A DNA stretch of 64,000 nucleotides from Nautilus pompilius (Eukaryota; Mollusca; Cephalopoda; Nautilida; Nautilidae). Within the stretch, counting starts at the first letter, position 1; each line of letters begins with the position of its first letter. The notes beneath the pieces are model-generated. The model saw nothing but the letters and a program-made list of their open reading frames with translations. It was not told the DNA's origin and searched no databases. Where the stretch lies: assembly GCA_018389105.1 (NCBI GenBank), contig JACATO010000991.1, positions 78,501 to 142,500 of the forward strand, in the 5' to 3' direction. The position numbers were made by a program, and so were the translations under genes. Positions 25,830 to 39,400 of this stretch are shown here, one piece after another.

Positions 25830-27870
25830 AAGGGAAAGGCAACTCTTTTCTTCCCAGTCAAATTGATTTAATTATCCCGAAATATGTTAAGAAATAATGC
25901 GATACAAAGGTAAAATAAAATTACAAAAGAGAAAAGCCAATGTAAGATCAAAATAATCTTAAAATTTCAAAGAAAAATCCTCCTGAACGAGAATATTTCA
26001 GCTATGTAAATAAAGTGGGTTACGCCATGATATTAGATCGTTAAAAAAGCGACACCTACCGGTTGAATGTTTTCGAAGTTGACAGAAGTTTCAAAGATTT
26101 TTTTTTTCAAATTAATTTCCTTTTTTTTTTTAAATCTTGAATTTTTTTTCGATAAAAACAAACTGAAACCTTTTCTGAAAATCACGAAAAAGCAAACTTT
26201 AACAACAAAAATATGCAATGCAGGGGAGATAAATTTATCTATTTAATTTTAAATATTTGTCTCCCTTGTCTTGTTAGCGCTAAATGATCGTAAGGAAAGG
26301 CGACGGTTTTAATTTGTAAAAGGTGTTCTTTAATATTTATTTGTTTTTCCTTCTTTTTGAAAAAAGGAAAATAAACATCGATATTAATGCCTTTGTCGAA
26401 ATCGGTTGTCGTTCACCAAAAGCAAACATCCAAAATAATTAAACACCAAATACATTGCAGTATCAATATTATTCTCGTGACTTAAAGCTTTGCGTAAATT
26501 ATATGGCCGGGGGCACCTGGCCCTGCAAGGGGAAAACAACGGTTTCAGGCCAGCGTGTGATGTACTTACACCTGAAATTTAGGGCCTCTGGGTGCTACGG
26601 CTCGGCCGTGAAGGCGTGGCAAACAAGGGCATTAGATAGGTAACCTTTCCTTAGTTTACACAACTTGAAATCCGTAAAGTAAATGAACAATAGGAAAAGT
26701 TATGCATCCTTACCCAGGTGGCGATTTACCACTTACAATTTTCATGCTAATGTATTCTCGTGGGACACGAGGCGTTATTTTAGAAAGGATTTCCGGTTTG
26801 TTGTCATTAGCAGGTAAACTGTTGTTTGTGTGCGATTGTCCGCTAACCGACCGGGGGCCAGGTAAGAACTTCACTCCTCACTTTTGTTCATACAGGGAAC
26901 ACGACAGACGTAGAGAGGGGTTTTCTTTCTTTTAACCAAAATAGAACAGGGTAGAGTGGGTTCTGTCTCGTCGACATTCTCACAGGTGTTTCGTTTGGCC
27001 GCACCTTAAATCGAGAACACGGAGTCCATAGCTCCGGTGGCAAACGGAACCCTCCCGGGGTAAAGTGCGCTCGAGACACAAAGGGGGGGGGGGGTTTGCG
27101 GGGTTCTATCTCTCGTTTACTTATCGTCAATCCAGTGACAACGATAACAAGATCGATTACCAACCCAGCCAGGGGCGGTCGGCCCTCCCAGACCCTTGGT
27201 TGACTCACGGTTACTTGCACAAACTCTCGGCTTATTTGTTTGGGATGACCCGGTCGGTACCCGTTCTGATCTACACTGCCGGACTTTTCTTATCTACTGA
27301 AGACATTTTTAACTCGGTTCTGTCGGCCGGTAAAAATTTAAAAAAAAAATTCTCCACAATTAAAGGTCCATTGTAAACTGTAATGGCGAACGTGGGCCCT
27401 TATTTGTCTGTGGTGACGTATATATCTTAAAGTATTGACATGCGAACACGTAACAATACGATATTTGCTTCAGTAATCTGTTTACAATTAAATTACAGAT
27501 CAAATTTTTTGAGAGTAAAAAATCAAATACCAAAATGTAAGAAAAACCACCAAAACAGGTTAAATAAAATCAGTTCGTTCCAGTACTCGGCAAAATTAGC
27601 TCCATTGCCAGTCTACGATCAGCATGGAGAAAATCCCTTATAGTTGGGTCAATGCCAACTGGGATATCTTGATGTGAATATAGGAGAGCCAATCCTATAA
27701 CTGAATTTACATTCATAGAATTTTGTATTCAGGTTTTTATTCTGCAGATTGCACTTAAAAGACTTTTTTTCTGCTGGCACTGTCACCAAAACACAGAGAC
27801 ACAGATCTGTGGTAATGTCTGGGTAAAATGCAGAAGTCATCTGATATAATGCTGAGGGGAAGAAGTTGCT
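25830..27870. other. Gene-free stretch ending at the CpG boundary
   Basis: Positions 26500-27240 are rich in G+C and CpG, with a run of G at about 27083-27095. Overlapping open frames on both strands (110 residues minus at 26888-27220, 103 plus at 27065-27376) follow from the base composition and have no motif. CpG drops after about 27.4 kb. Confidence 0.35.
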
Positions 27871-27879
27871 TTAATCTTT

Positions 27880-29060
27880 TGTTTTTTTTTGTTGTTTTTT
27901 TTAATTGGGACAGATGTCCACTTTGTTATCCATCTGTCCAGGTTTGCATGAAAGCTTTTCAGCTTGGAGACGTAACGTTAGCACAGATTATACACAGCGG
28001 TCACTGTCCCCTCAGTGTCCATAACACACATCTTGTACAGGAAAAAAGCGCTGAGCGAGAGAACGGGGTGACATTCAGCTCTGAAACTGCATGGTTCAAG
28101 AAAGGTGTAGAAATATGTTTCATGTAGTAATCTTGTTGATCTGACATACTAATACTGAGTTAGTCTTCTGCATATCCCTGACATGCATTCTTCAGAACAT
28201 GTGTAATTTGTGTTTCACCCTCCCCTCTCTCTCATGCTTCTCAGAGCCTCACTCAAATTGATATTCACATGTTGCAGGTACAAGTGCAGTAGCTTTGTGG
28301 ATTCAAGAATGGACTCTACACACCAAACTGATGAGTCAAACTTGACGATTTTCTCCAGTGTTGTTTATCACAATACATTTCACTTTGTAACATGGAGGTG
28401 ACTGCCTGGCTCAGCCATCATGCATTATCTGGTATAGCTAAGGCTGTGTCATGGTCATCTTCCTTGTCTTTCATGGTTAATTTATGAATTCTTTCAAGTT
28501 TGTTAAATACATATTGTGGCACTTTGCAAGGGATTTCAGTGCTGCTGTTGTCTGTCAAACACTTGCGACCTGTTGGGCTGGATGAGAACAGACAATTGCT
28601 GTGTTCGGATCATGGGGCTTGCAGGGTGCTTCGGGAAGGATGCTGGTTTGCAGTCCTTTGAATTACCCACTCATATTGCTCCTTTCATCACACTTAACTT
28701 CTCTTGCATTCCTTTTCAATATGTGGTGATTCTCTGAAGAAATGATTCAGCAGTTGCAGCCGAGTTGTCTCCAATGCTTTCCAAACTCAATTAAACCTCC
28801 TTTCAATCCCACAATTGTTTCTATTTCTATGAATATACCTCACCAGCAGATCTGTCTGCTCTTTCACAACAATGTCTGCAGTTCCATTTGCAATCAGGCT
28901 GAAGAATCTTGATGCTCTCTCTTGGGTTAGAATTTTGTTTTTGATTTGTAGACCTGAGTACCAGCTGATTTTCAATTTGTCACAGTATACACTGCACATT
29001 CTTTGGTCCCAACTCTTTGCTCTTTGAAGATTGTGTCCAACTCACCTGTGTAACACAGGT
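27880..29060 (-). pseudogene. hAT-type transposase relic (DUF4371 family)
   Basis: Minus-strand translation reads LTQERASRFFSLIANGTAD followed by IVVKEQTDLLVRYIHRN (about 28945-28835). This matches the FFSLLADETxDIxxKEQLSLCVRY block of THAP12/ZMYM1-type hAT transposases. Lower down, STPFLNHAVSELNV (about 28110-28065) matches the block after the DUF4371 insertion (FIPFLDHLLSEL). Stops and frameshifts separate the two, and the catalytic residues cannot be followed. The order of blocks agrees with one element read right to left. Ends and target duplication not seen. Confidence 0.6.
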
Positions 29061-29069
29061 GCATTGAAA

Positions 29070-32000
29070 TTACAGTGGTCTGGAGCCTTCCTTTTAATCT
29101 TATATTAATTCTTTCACAAAACATGGAGATTGTAAAAAATCTTCCATAGAGGATGCTTATTCACTAATTTGTTTGCCCTGATCCTGTTTCAGAAAACACT
29201 GACAGGCTATTGTTTGCCTTCTATCACACAAAATGCATGAACCTTTGGTTTGCCATGCCCCTCAAGAATCATTTTCCAAGACTACCTCCTTGTAGGTGTC
29301 AAAAATGAAGCGTGATCCACAGAAGACTCCATCCACATGCTTGGAGTATCTTGAAATACTTCAGTTGACAATTAAAATATTGATACTGCTGTTGGCTACT
29401 GCCTGATTTCGTGTTTTCATTTAGGAACTGAAAGTTTGCAGGGGTTGCCACTAAAATGTTAAGATTGTTCTCTTCTGGTGTCTGTCATTGTGTGGCAGTT
29501 GTGAAGTCGTGTCACTCTTATCCTGAGCATGCAGATCTCCCCCTCTCTGATTACTCTGTGCTGCTGCTGAGATGGGTTAAAGATTTTTTGCTGATGGATG
29601 TGGTCTCAGTCAGAAGCTACTTATACACCAGAAATGTTTAGAGTAGCATCTATCAGAGAGGTTTGTTTTTCAGGGACTAGTAGATCAGCATTTGGCGCTC
29701 CAAGAGATGCTGTTTCCATGGAATTATTTGTCTAAATTAAAAAAAAACAAACAAAAAAAATGAGTAACATCAAAGTGGAACAGCATCAGGTATTTTTTTT
29801 ATAGAACTGACTGGACTTCCTCTTACCAATTCAGAAAAGATCCTATAAACGTTGACATCTATTCATTATCTTGAATGTATTTTAGTTTTTCCATATTCCA
29901 TCCTAAGTATACCTCAGTTTGTAGTGTTGTTGGCAGAGTGGAATAGCAACAACTGACTCTGGTCCAGAGGAATATATCAGTGCTTGGCTATCTAGTGGCT
30001 GGCATCTTTTAGCCAAGGCTACTGGCAGTGAGTAATAGGTCTGGACTGTTTGTTGTGTGCTCAAGGTATCAGTTGAATCATGCCATTTTTTTTTTTTTTT
30101 CATGTTCTTCGTTCTTCCCTCTCTTCCTGTAGCATTGGGAAAAGGGTTTGCTCTTCAGTTCTCTCTCTCCTCTTCTGGACCTGACAGACTACGGTGCATT
30201 CTTTACCTAACAAAAGCCAGTCAGTGGACCACAACCGCAGCATAATATAGAGTATTGCCTTCCAACCCTGGAGGATGACCTTTCATTTACAGCAGCAGAC
30301 TTTGTTTTATAAACAGCGATTTCTTATCCGTTGACCAAGACAGTAGATACACACGCAAATGGCTTGCAGGGGCGCCTGCATATTTCATAAACTCCAGCAC
30401 AAGGTGTGGTTTGCGTAGACACCTCCAGAGCTATGACCAGTCTGCTTCTCTGACTGTCTCTCTCTACTCATGATTTATAATGCTTCATTCTGTCCATTTG
30501 ATATGGTTATTGCGTGACCATGTATATAACCTGTTAATGCTGTTTTTTAGTGTATTTGATGTCTGTCTGTCCGCCTGTCTGTATTTCATTTCCTCTGTGT
30601 CTCTCTGTACACCTATACAGATGATCTCCTGTATGCAACATTCCTCCAATAGCTTTACTTCTTATCATACACAGTGCATGGACTTCTGGTATAATATGAG
30701 AAAACAGAACCCACACATGACCAACAAAAGAAAAATAAATTTTTCTCCTTTTTTTTGTATCGAAAAGGTGAATAAAGTAAACGACTAAACAAAATGTCAC
30801 CAGAACTACCAGAGGAGTTCAAATGAAGGCTGTCTGAAATACCATCTCTGCAGGTTTCATGTGAACAATGTTTATAGTATAAAAATCAGTAAAGATTAAC
30901 ATTTTTTAAAATATTCTTTTATAAAACAAAAAAAAACGAAATCCAAGCAAAAACATTCTTGTAATACAGCCAAAACAATGTGTGGGGCTGTGTAACCCTG
31001 ATAAGGGAGGGACTTATATATTTTTACTTAAAGTAAAAACTTTCCATTAACGTTTGAAGTAACTTGGAATGCATAAGAGAGACAGGTAAAATAATAAATG
31101 TCTTGGGTAGTGTTAACTGATGATGTAGGGAGAATGAATTTCTGGAGAAAATATAAGAAACTGTTTAAAACCAGAATTACACCCACAAGGTTTCTTTGTA
31201 GGTAGGATGGAAATTGAGGTTTAATTGGAAAATCCTGTTTTCTCCTACATGTTACCATGGGAATACAGGGATCTGACCTGTTGAATGGATGAACAGGTTT
31301 TTGCTTGAATTAGCTGATGGACTAAGGCATTATTTTCACTCTGTATAGAAACATTCTAGTCCATCAAACTGGCCAGGTGTGGCTATCACATAGCTCAGAG
31401 CTACTGCTCAGGTAGGTTGCTAATACTTGCACCAGTGTTCCCTACTGTGTATGAAGTCTTACAATCACTTTAAATGCTTTTAGTATTTATGTTGGAAATA
31501 GGATAATTAAAATCCATTTTGTAACATTTGAAATCTGTCTAAAGCAAGCCTATTTTGCTCATCAGTTTTGGATCACTGGACGGTAAATAAACAACAATAA
31601 GGCTAATATATTTACAGGAAATGTTGAAGAGCTTTACTAAATAACACTTTATGACTTTGTTTCACCTATCACCTGCCTTAAAAATGGCTTGGTGAGGAAA
31701 GGTGATATATGCAAAGCGATTGATACTTTCACTCTGCTAACACTCACTGTTGTTAAGATTTTAGATGATTGGGTTGTCTCTTAAATTGACTATCATATTT
31801 CCGCTTACCTGTGGTTCTGTTCTTAAAACAAACAAACAAAAAAAATTATTGGAAAATTAGAAATAAGATAAAATTAAAAAAGGACAGTTTTTCTTACTTG
31901 CTTATATTTTTATACAGGAAATCTAATTTTCTTATACATGAAGACAGCCCATGACTTATAATAATAATATTTTTTTTTCTAAGAAAGTATTGTCTATGAG

Positions 32001-33005
32001 CTCTTATTAATAGAATCACCATTTTTTAAAAATTTTTAGCCCAGTCATGACCCAAAGGTCATCTTTCCTTATATATTTGATTCAGTTTTCTTCTCTCTCT
32101 GGAATTTTCCAAGCAAGGTCATTGAGGTGATTATCTTATCTAGGGCAGAGACCCCAGTAAACCCATTCAGTGCTTCTGACAGTAGAAGTGATACATTAGG
32201 GCTAGGCTTGGAAAATATTCAGAGAACGCTGGAATGTTACTGCTTAAAATATTCTAAGAGTGTAGGGAAAGGGAGCCAGAATAACCATTTGTCGAAAGTT
32301 TATGTAAAATTTTATAATGGTCATTCTTCACATTTTGTAAAGATGATGAAAGGTTTTGGATTTGCATAGGTGATGGAAAGTGAATCATTAAAAGCCATTT
32401 TAAGCATTCCTTAGTCTGGAATGTGCATCAGGTAGGTTATAAAATAAATCTAAAGCCTCCAACCTTCTGCAGCAGAACTTATTTATGTATCAGCCATCTT
32501 GCTTACACAGAATTTAGATTGTGCAATGAAGTATGACTTATGCAAAGTTTCCGTGACAACTGACTTGCAAACATTAATTATTTGTTATTGCGGATAGTAA
32601 GGGTATGGCACATGGTTTCTTCCCAATCTTCATTTGCCAACCATGTGGGCATCCTCTCACATCTGAGAAAGTGAAGAGTTCTAGTAGGTTTTTCTGGGTA
32701 GAGATGATGGGGTGGTAAAAGCAATTTACATTTACCTGAAACCTTGATGGATGCATATGCCATCTTGACTGTTATTTCAGCCAGATTCCATTTGAATGCT
32801 GCCAGTATTAGAGATATTTCATGTCTGTTCATTAGTTGACTCGTTTAACAGAATTTGTTGCCTTTTCTAGAAGACCTAAATTTCATCCCTAGCTCTTCCG
32901 CACAGAACCTTAAGATGTTCATCTTTCTAGCTATCATTTTACTACATATTCTATTTATATGTGCATTTTTCTCTTTTTTTGTGCATCTGTACATAATTGT
33001 GATGA
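29070..33005. other. Gene-free stretch upstream of the TSP1/LDLa gene
   Basis: No supported exon. It is CpG-poor. A small inverted repeat of the TTCAAATGAAA family lies at 30818-30868. A 5' untranslated exon of the plus-strand gene is expected here or farther left, because a strong 3' splice site precedes the start codon at 33410, but I could not locate it. Confidence 0.35.
30818..30868. repeat. TTCAAATGAAA-family inverted repeat
   Basis: TTCAAATGAAGGCTGTCTGA at the left and CAGGTTTCATGTGAA at the right. A shorter copy of the family. Confidence 0.5.
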
Positions 33006-33009
33006 AGTG

Positions 33010-33318
33010 ATTATCTCAACCAACTTTTCCCAGCTGCTGTCCTGACTTCCAAGGACATATCACAGCAGCGAGCTGGATGCTGTTGGGAGCAGGTTACCTG
33101 GGTACAACTGACGGGCTGTTGATGGTGAAGGTGCATGTCGGTGAAGAGTTAACTACAAAACACCCCCAACTAGAAGTATATTTTTACATGTGGTGGGAGG
33201 GGGAGAAACTACACCAGGGAAATATGCCCAACCAAGCCAACTCTTGACTAGGATTCAAACCCAGGTCCTCAAGCCCAGCAGCCTGGTGGCCCAACCACCA
33301 GACTGTTGGCTGCCCTCA
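33010..33318 (-). repeat. tRNA-derived SINE, long-tail family
   Basis: The minus strand starts with a tRNA-like head: an A-box-like TCTGGTGGTTGGG and a B-box-like GGGTTTGAATCC at about 33250. It then runs through the family body (GCATATTTCCCTGGTGTAG-like) to a tail near 33010. It lies 90 bp upstream of the first coding exon of the TSP1/LDLa gene, in opposite orientation. Confidence 0.55.
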
Positions 33319-33409
33319 GTAGAAACATTATGAGTTTCTACTGAAGGATTCAGATTTGTTTTGGATGCAACAAATGTTTTCGTTTGCTTTCTTTCAGTTG
33401 AGAATCACC

Positions 33410-33458
33410 ATGGTGCTCCTGCAAGTTGTGCAAGTATTTTTCCTGTTTATTATCCCAG
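33410..33458 (+). CDS. TSP1/LDLa gene, exon 1 (signal peptide)
   Basis: Sixteen codons plus one base. The 3' splice site at 33396-33397 (pyrimidine tract TTTGCTTTCTTTCAG) puts 12 untranslated bases before the ATG, so an upstream non-coding exon is implied. The donor is CCCAG/GTATTT. The split codon joins exon 2 as valine. Confidence 0.65.
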
Positions 33459-36400
33459 GTATTTATTCTCTGATTTTGTTTCTAAGGAAAAGGTATCAGT
33501 TTGTTGATGGCTTTTAGTTTGGCACCCAGCCTCCCTGTAACTGCTAATGTGGCTTATACAAGAAGCCCTGAAGAAGACAGATGAGTGCCAATACCATTCT
33601 TAAATTAACATAATCACTATTATCTATGCTTTAAGTAACTTTTTTTTTTATTAACCCACTAACAATTTTATTACTTACCCATGTAACATTCTCAACTAAT
33701 CCATAATTGTGACTCCTCCTATTATTAACTGGCAGCTGAAAAAATCTGTATCCATTCATCCAAACCCCATCTAACTTCTTTACATCTCTTGATGATCTGA
33801 GGAAGCTCCTGTTTTTTCTGAGAGATCTGAAAAACACATCCATTGTGGTGAACTAACTTGGAGAATGTTAGTATTGTTTCAGTAACCACTTGGAATTATA
33901 TTTGTTAATGTGAGATTAAACTAATATTACACAGAATTTACACAGTTACTAATATCCTGTTAGTTAATAGTTTTTAACATCAGAGTGATTACCTGTTCAT
34001 TTTGAAAATTAACAGGAGGTAATGAAGTATGTGTATGATTAACTCCACTCCAAAAACAAACAGAATTAAATAATATTAGATCAGAACATACTATGCTGCA
34101 CTTCTTCCATATAATCTGCTTATAAAGAATTAAGGATTTGGATATAATCCAACTATGTTATGGTTTCCCACTTATACTATAAATTTGCTTGGTTTTAGAA
34201 TAAATTTAATTTTACCGTAAGAAATGACTTTCTAAAAATCTGTTTAATGTCTTGTTTATCAAAGTACTAGATTATCACCTTTTGATTATTTTGTGGATTA
34301 CATGTTTGTAGCACCGAAGTGGATGCACCAGTCCTAGAGAGTTCTCCTTGTGAGGTAGCTGATTTGCTCAATTTGTATAACATTATTGGACAATTAACTT
34401 CACATTTTACATTCAACAATTTGTCTGCATCATTTTTTGGTAATTAGCTAGCTTGACCATTAAACTCGGTGTGTGCATTGGATGTGTCAGGGGGACCCAT
34501 CGTCTGTGACAGCATATTTGTAGCCATAAGCTCTCAATGACCACATTATATGGGAGAATGGGATGACTCGCCACTAGTTTGACCGACCAGGGTGTGATGG
34601 CCTGTGGACTTAAAGCAAAAGTCACTGGACAATGGAGAGTAAACTACCAATAAAATTAGCCATTTATAGAGTGCCTTTAAGGATGGGAAGCACTAAGATT
34701 TTCGGGTGCCAACATCCATTATTGATGGAATATTTTGACCTGTGCCACTATTATTTTCACTTCTATGCATCATACCTGCAAAAAGATTTGGAGTTCATCC
34801 AGAATTTTATACTTTGCAACTTATTAAACAGCTGAACCTGAAGTTTCCCCAGAGATGTGCAGCTTGACGGATGCTTTTTTTAACCTTAATCAAAATTAAA
34901 AAAATCCATTTATGTGAATTGCAACTGTCGAACAGCTGTAACAATGATGCTGATTTTGCACTGAGTGCCAAAATGATCACCTATCGCAGACTTGGACATG
35001 GTCACAGACAGATTGGCAAAGAACTTCCAGAAGAACTGCAGCCTCTACTTGCTCAGTTTTAAGATTATTATGTAGGTTGCCCAGCTCGCTGAGGAAAAAG
35101 AGACATCTGGCAATGTTTCCCCCAGAAATGTGATCATTATACAGCAGGGTCCTCAACAAAGGTGATGGGTTCAATGTCCATGGAGAGGCTGTGCATTGAA
35201 GGATATGGGCTGAATTGGGAATGGTACACCCAACAAAGCGGGAAAGTCATTATGAGCAATCAGTGGCTGGTCATAACCCACACAAAAATTGAAAATATTT
35301 TCAGATGAGCAGATATTAAAAATTACTACAGATTATGATGGTAAGGACATTATAACAGATCTTCGAGAATTAGCAAACAATTACAACAGTACAGAGTAAC
35401 ATTTGTGACTTAAATTTTACCATATTAAATTATTATATTGACTTAAATTTGTGTAAAATTGATTTTAAAATAAAATAAATTCTGTCACTTTGAAATTCAT
35501 TTTATTTAAATTCAAATACATTCCCACTTTTTAAAAATTTTTTTAATGATTCCAGAAGTATTGCTAGGCAATGACATGCTGTATGTATCATTCATAAGCC
35601 CTCAGAGTGAATAGTCCTAGAGCCTTATACAGATGTATGACATCTACAGTGCATTAAAAATTATTTACTATAGATGTTTGTCCAAAATGAAAAAATTTCA
35701 CAATAGAAAACTTATTTTAAGTGGCTGCATATTCGGCTTGAATCTGCCGATAATATAGAAAATCTTCCCACAATGCAATGTTATGAAAAATTCTGCTCGC
35801 CAGTGCAATCATGAGTTTTCAAAGAGGTTGCATTATGGGAAGGCTTTCTAAATACCACACAAACATGCATGTTGTCATTTTTTTCTTTTCAGGATATATT
35901 TTTTTTTGGAATCCCCCACCAACTATGTATCATGTTTAATTATGCAGAAGTCAGGGGTAATGAATGTTTGTGTAAAAAACAACAACAAACAAAGCCCCTG
36001 TGTCAAACTAGTGAGTGTTTATCAAATCCTAAAAAAATAATAAAAATAATTCATGGTCCCTGCTTCAGCTGATTTCTTAGACAGAGCATTTAATGAATTT
36101 ACAATGCATTGGGTTTTAAAAAATAAATCTTAATATTTAATCCTAAGGACCCTGCCATAATACATTATTTAGTTTATTGTTGCAAAAAGAAAATGGAACA
36201 GGTAATAATGAATTTATTTATGCTGGCATTTGGTTGAGCCAGATTTTTCAGCACAAAGAACCTGAACCTTGTTTGGCATTGAGTCAATAACTTGCACCAC
36301 AGTTTGGTCAAAGGCTTCTCTTTATCCATGTGAGAGTTTCCATTGATTCCCTCATAGTGATGGGATCTGAATGGATTGTTCTCTGCTGATTATGCAGATA

Positions 36401-39400
36401 CTTTTCTTGGTGCTTGAGTAGACTGTCATCAGTGGCTTGCAGTATCCAGAAAATACACTGTCTTCATCTATCTTAAGAGACTTTGGTCACATGATAGGTC
36501 TGACATGTATTGTTGTCTTCCTGAAGAATGGAAGCATTTAGTCTTTTGGTATGCTGTATTGATAAGATGTTATCTTTGAAACAACAGCACACGTGTCTAT
36601 GACAAATGCACATCCTGCCTTTCTACCACGGCAGATTGCAGTTCATAAAGACTGGTGGAAGTGCTGATCTTCTCTTAACCAAGGTTCCACTAATTCACAT
36701 GTAAATTTGTCAGAGTTGTGTACATGCCGCCAGTACTTCCAAACATTGTCATCTGACCAGGCCTTTTGAAGTGTTTTACTTCTGTTGGATAGACTGGGTT
36801 TCTTACATCTCATATACCCTCTGTAGCCAAGTTGCTTGAGGTTTATGAATGTTATTTGGCTCATTTCTGTTGCATTAACGCCACCAAGAGAACTTTGGTG
36901 GAATGCCAAAGTGGTGAGTATTGGCATGTTCTTGTCACAATGTTGCTGTATTTGCAATAATGTTAGTGACAAATTGAGAAATGTCAGGGATCTTGGGCAA
37001 TCTGTTGTTGACTCTGAATGGGCAGTAGCATGACCTTGGACAAACAGAAACATCACGGGATCCACTTGTTATTGGCATGGCAATGGCGCCCTCTGGTTAT
37101 CCGTCTACCTGGACATTCAATATCTACATAATCACATCTGTTATACGTAAATTTTGGTCAGCTAAATTCATTTATCTGGGTAGCCAAATATGATATAGCA
37201 GAGCACTGTTTGGATACATTCATCTCATTTTTAAGAATTTTTGTGAAATTTCCCCCAAAACTATGATTCATGTTTTACTTTGCAACTATTTTTATTCATA
37301 TGAGATTTCATAAGCAAATCACCTCAATATAGTAAGAACTCCTTGTCAATCATCATCGCCCAGGGTCAGTCAACCAATGAATTATTTATTAGTATTTCCT
37401 AGGCATTATCAGTGATAGTTCAATTCATCACAGCCAGATCTTGTCAGCTTTTGGCTTTCCAATGGATGTATTTTCATGTACTAGTAGTAACTAATGACCT
37501 TATGCCCAGACTAACCATTTACTTTTTAATACACACATTTCAGCATTAAGTTTTGTCATTTGCAATAACCATAGTATAGTTCATGTCAGTCATTTATATA
37601 CTAGGGGGTCAATTACTAGGGACGTTGTTTAAATGAAATTCAGCTGAGATAGGATTGCCATAATGCTATTAAAGTGCACCAGGTTTCATTTGTATGTCTC
37701 TGGTACAGTTCCATCTGAAATTATGGAAGTAATGGGGTAGAATGCTGTTATAATACTATAGAGTTTAATTATCTTTTGAATGTATTTTACATGAACTATA
37801 TTATTTAATGAATGGTTTTTAAAATCTACAGTTAAAGTGATATGTAGATGAAGTGCAGTTCTTGTTTCCAAGGTTGATGAGGAATATTGCTTCAGTCTTC
37901 AAAATGCAGTTTTGAATGGGACTACAATAGTTTGAATCTGTTTGAAGTATTCTAAATTTTACATCAGGTTAAAGTACAAAATAAACAAATGTCAGGGTCA
38001 ACTAGATGCTAGGAAATTCTGCTGCAAGGTTACTAAATGTGTCTACAGTTTTACAAATCTGCTATAAGCTCATTTTAACATTTTACATACCCATTTGGAG
38101 GCAAATGCCTCCAAACATCTTGATATCTATTACTTGCTATAAGTTGAGCCACAGGAGCTGTGATTCTATCTTCAATAATATAACCTTTTTAAACAATAAA
38201 TCTGCATAATGCTCCAACCCAATGTGGTTTGCACTTGATTAAGTATACAGCCAGTTCAACACACATACTATTGCTTCTAGGTTTGGATGGTATAAGGGAA
38301 GTAAAAACTGAGATGGTGTATGGAGAGTTAACATAGTGTCAGCTTCATTATATTTCAACTCTGTATCTGCCCCTGAAATCATTTAAAACGTCATTCAGGT
38401 TTGTTCTACACTATTACCTTCTTTCCTAAACTCTTGGTTTGAACCCTCCTATTCAGGCCACTCAAAGATGGCTGATGGATGACATGTGGATTATTTTCAG
38501 TGGCTGGTAAATATGAATGGGGACCTTGGGGCTCATTTACCAACTGCACGAAAACCTGCTCTGAGTATGCCATCAACTGCAGGACCAGCTGCGGATTTGG
38601 TACCAAGCAGCGAACGCGATACCTGAACAATTTTAAGCCGACTGAATCAAAAACAGAAAACATTGGCTGCTTCCTTGGTCTTTGTCCAGGTGAGTGGAGC
38701 TGCTAGTATGTGTTGAAGGATGGGATTGCCAGCATTCTCTTGTACCATGGCAGAACGTTTATCACTAAATGAATCATTTCATAGGCTCAAGACAAGGGAA
38801 AAATTCTTGCAAATTTGGGGCTGATATCCAGTTTTGTGTTTAAAACAGTAAAAACAAAATATTTGAGTTGGTCCAAACCTCACCTAAGGCAGAAGGCCTG
38901 AGTTAGAAAATCCTGGTTTGGTTTTGGCCTACTACCTCCCTGGCATGGCACCAGCTGTGTGAGGTTCCTCTGTACTTTGTTTTCCTCCTGCATCTAAAGA
39001 CGACAAGTTCTAGTAGGAATGATCTTTCCTGTCAAAGCAGGAAGTGCAGTGCACCATGTGGCACAGGACATGAAGTGTTCCCTAATGGACAACCACAGCC
39101 AAATACTAGCTCACTAGCACTGCCCCCCCACCCTTGTAGATATTGGTGCACGATAAAAACCGAAAACACCTCTAATATTATCCTTGACTGTTTTGACTAA
39201 ACCATTCACATTCTTCCTTTTGTTTTTGTTACATAACAGTAGATGGAGGCTGGACAATGTGGAATGGCTGGTCAGCATGCAGCAAAATATGTGGTACTGG
39301 TGGGATAGAAATACGAAGACGTTTTTGTATTTCCCCTTCTCCATCTAATGATGGGAAAGATTGTGAAGGAATAGATAAAGAAGAGAGGCTTTGTCGTGAG

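Larger units (their letters stand above)
33460..38500. other. Intron 1 of the TSP1/LDLa gene
   Basis: About 5 kb. Besides the Tc1-like relic at 36.2-37.1 kb and repeats at 37.6-38.4 kb, it shows no supported gene. Open frames of 60-70 residues near 34.4-35.2 kb have no motif. Confidence 0.5.
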
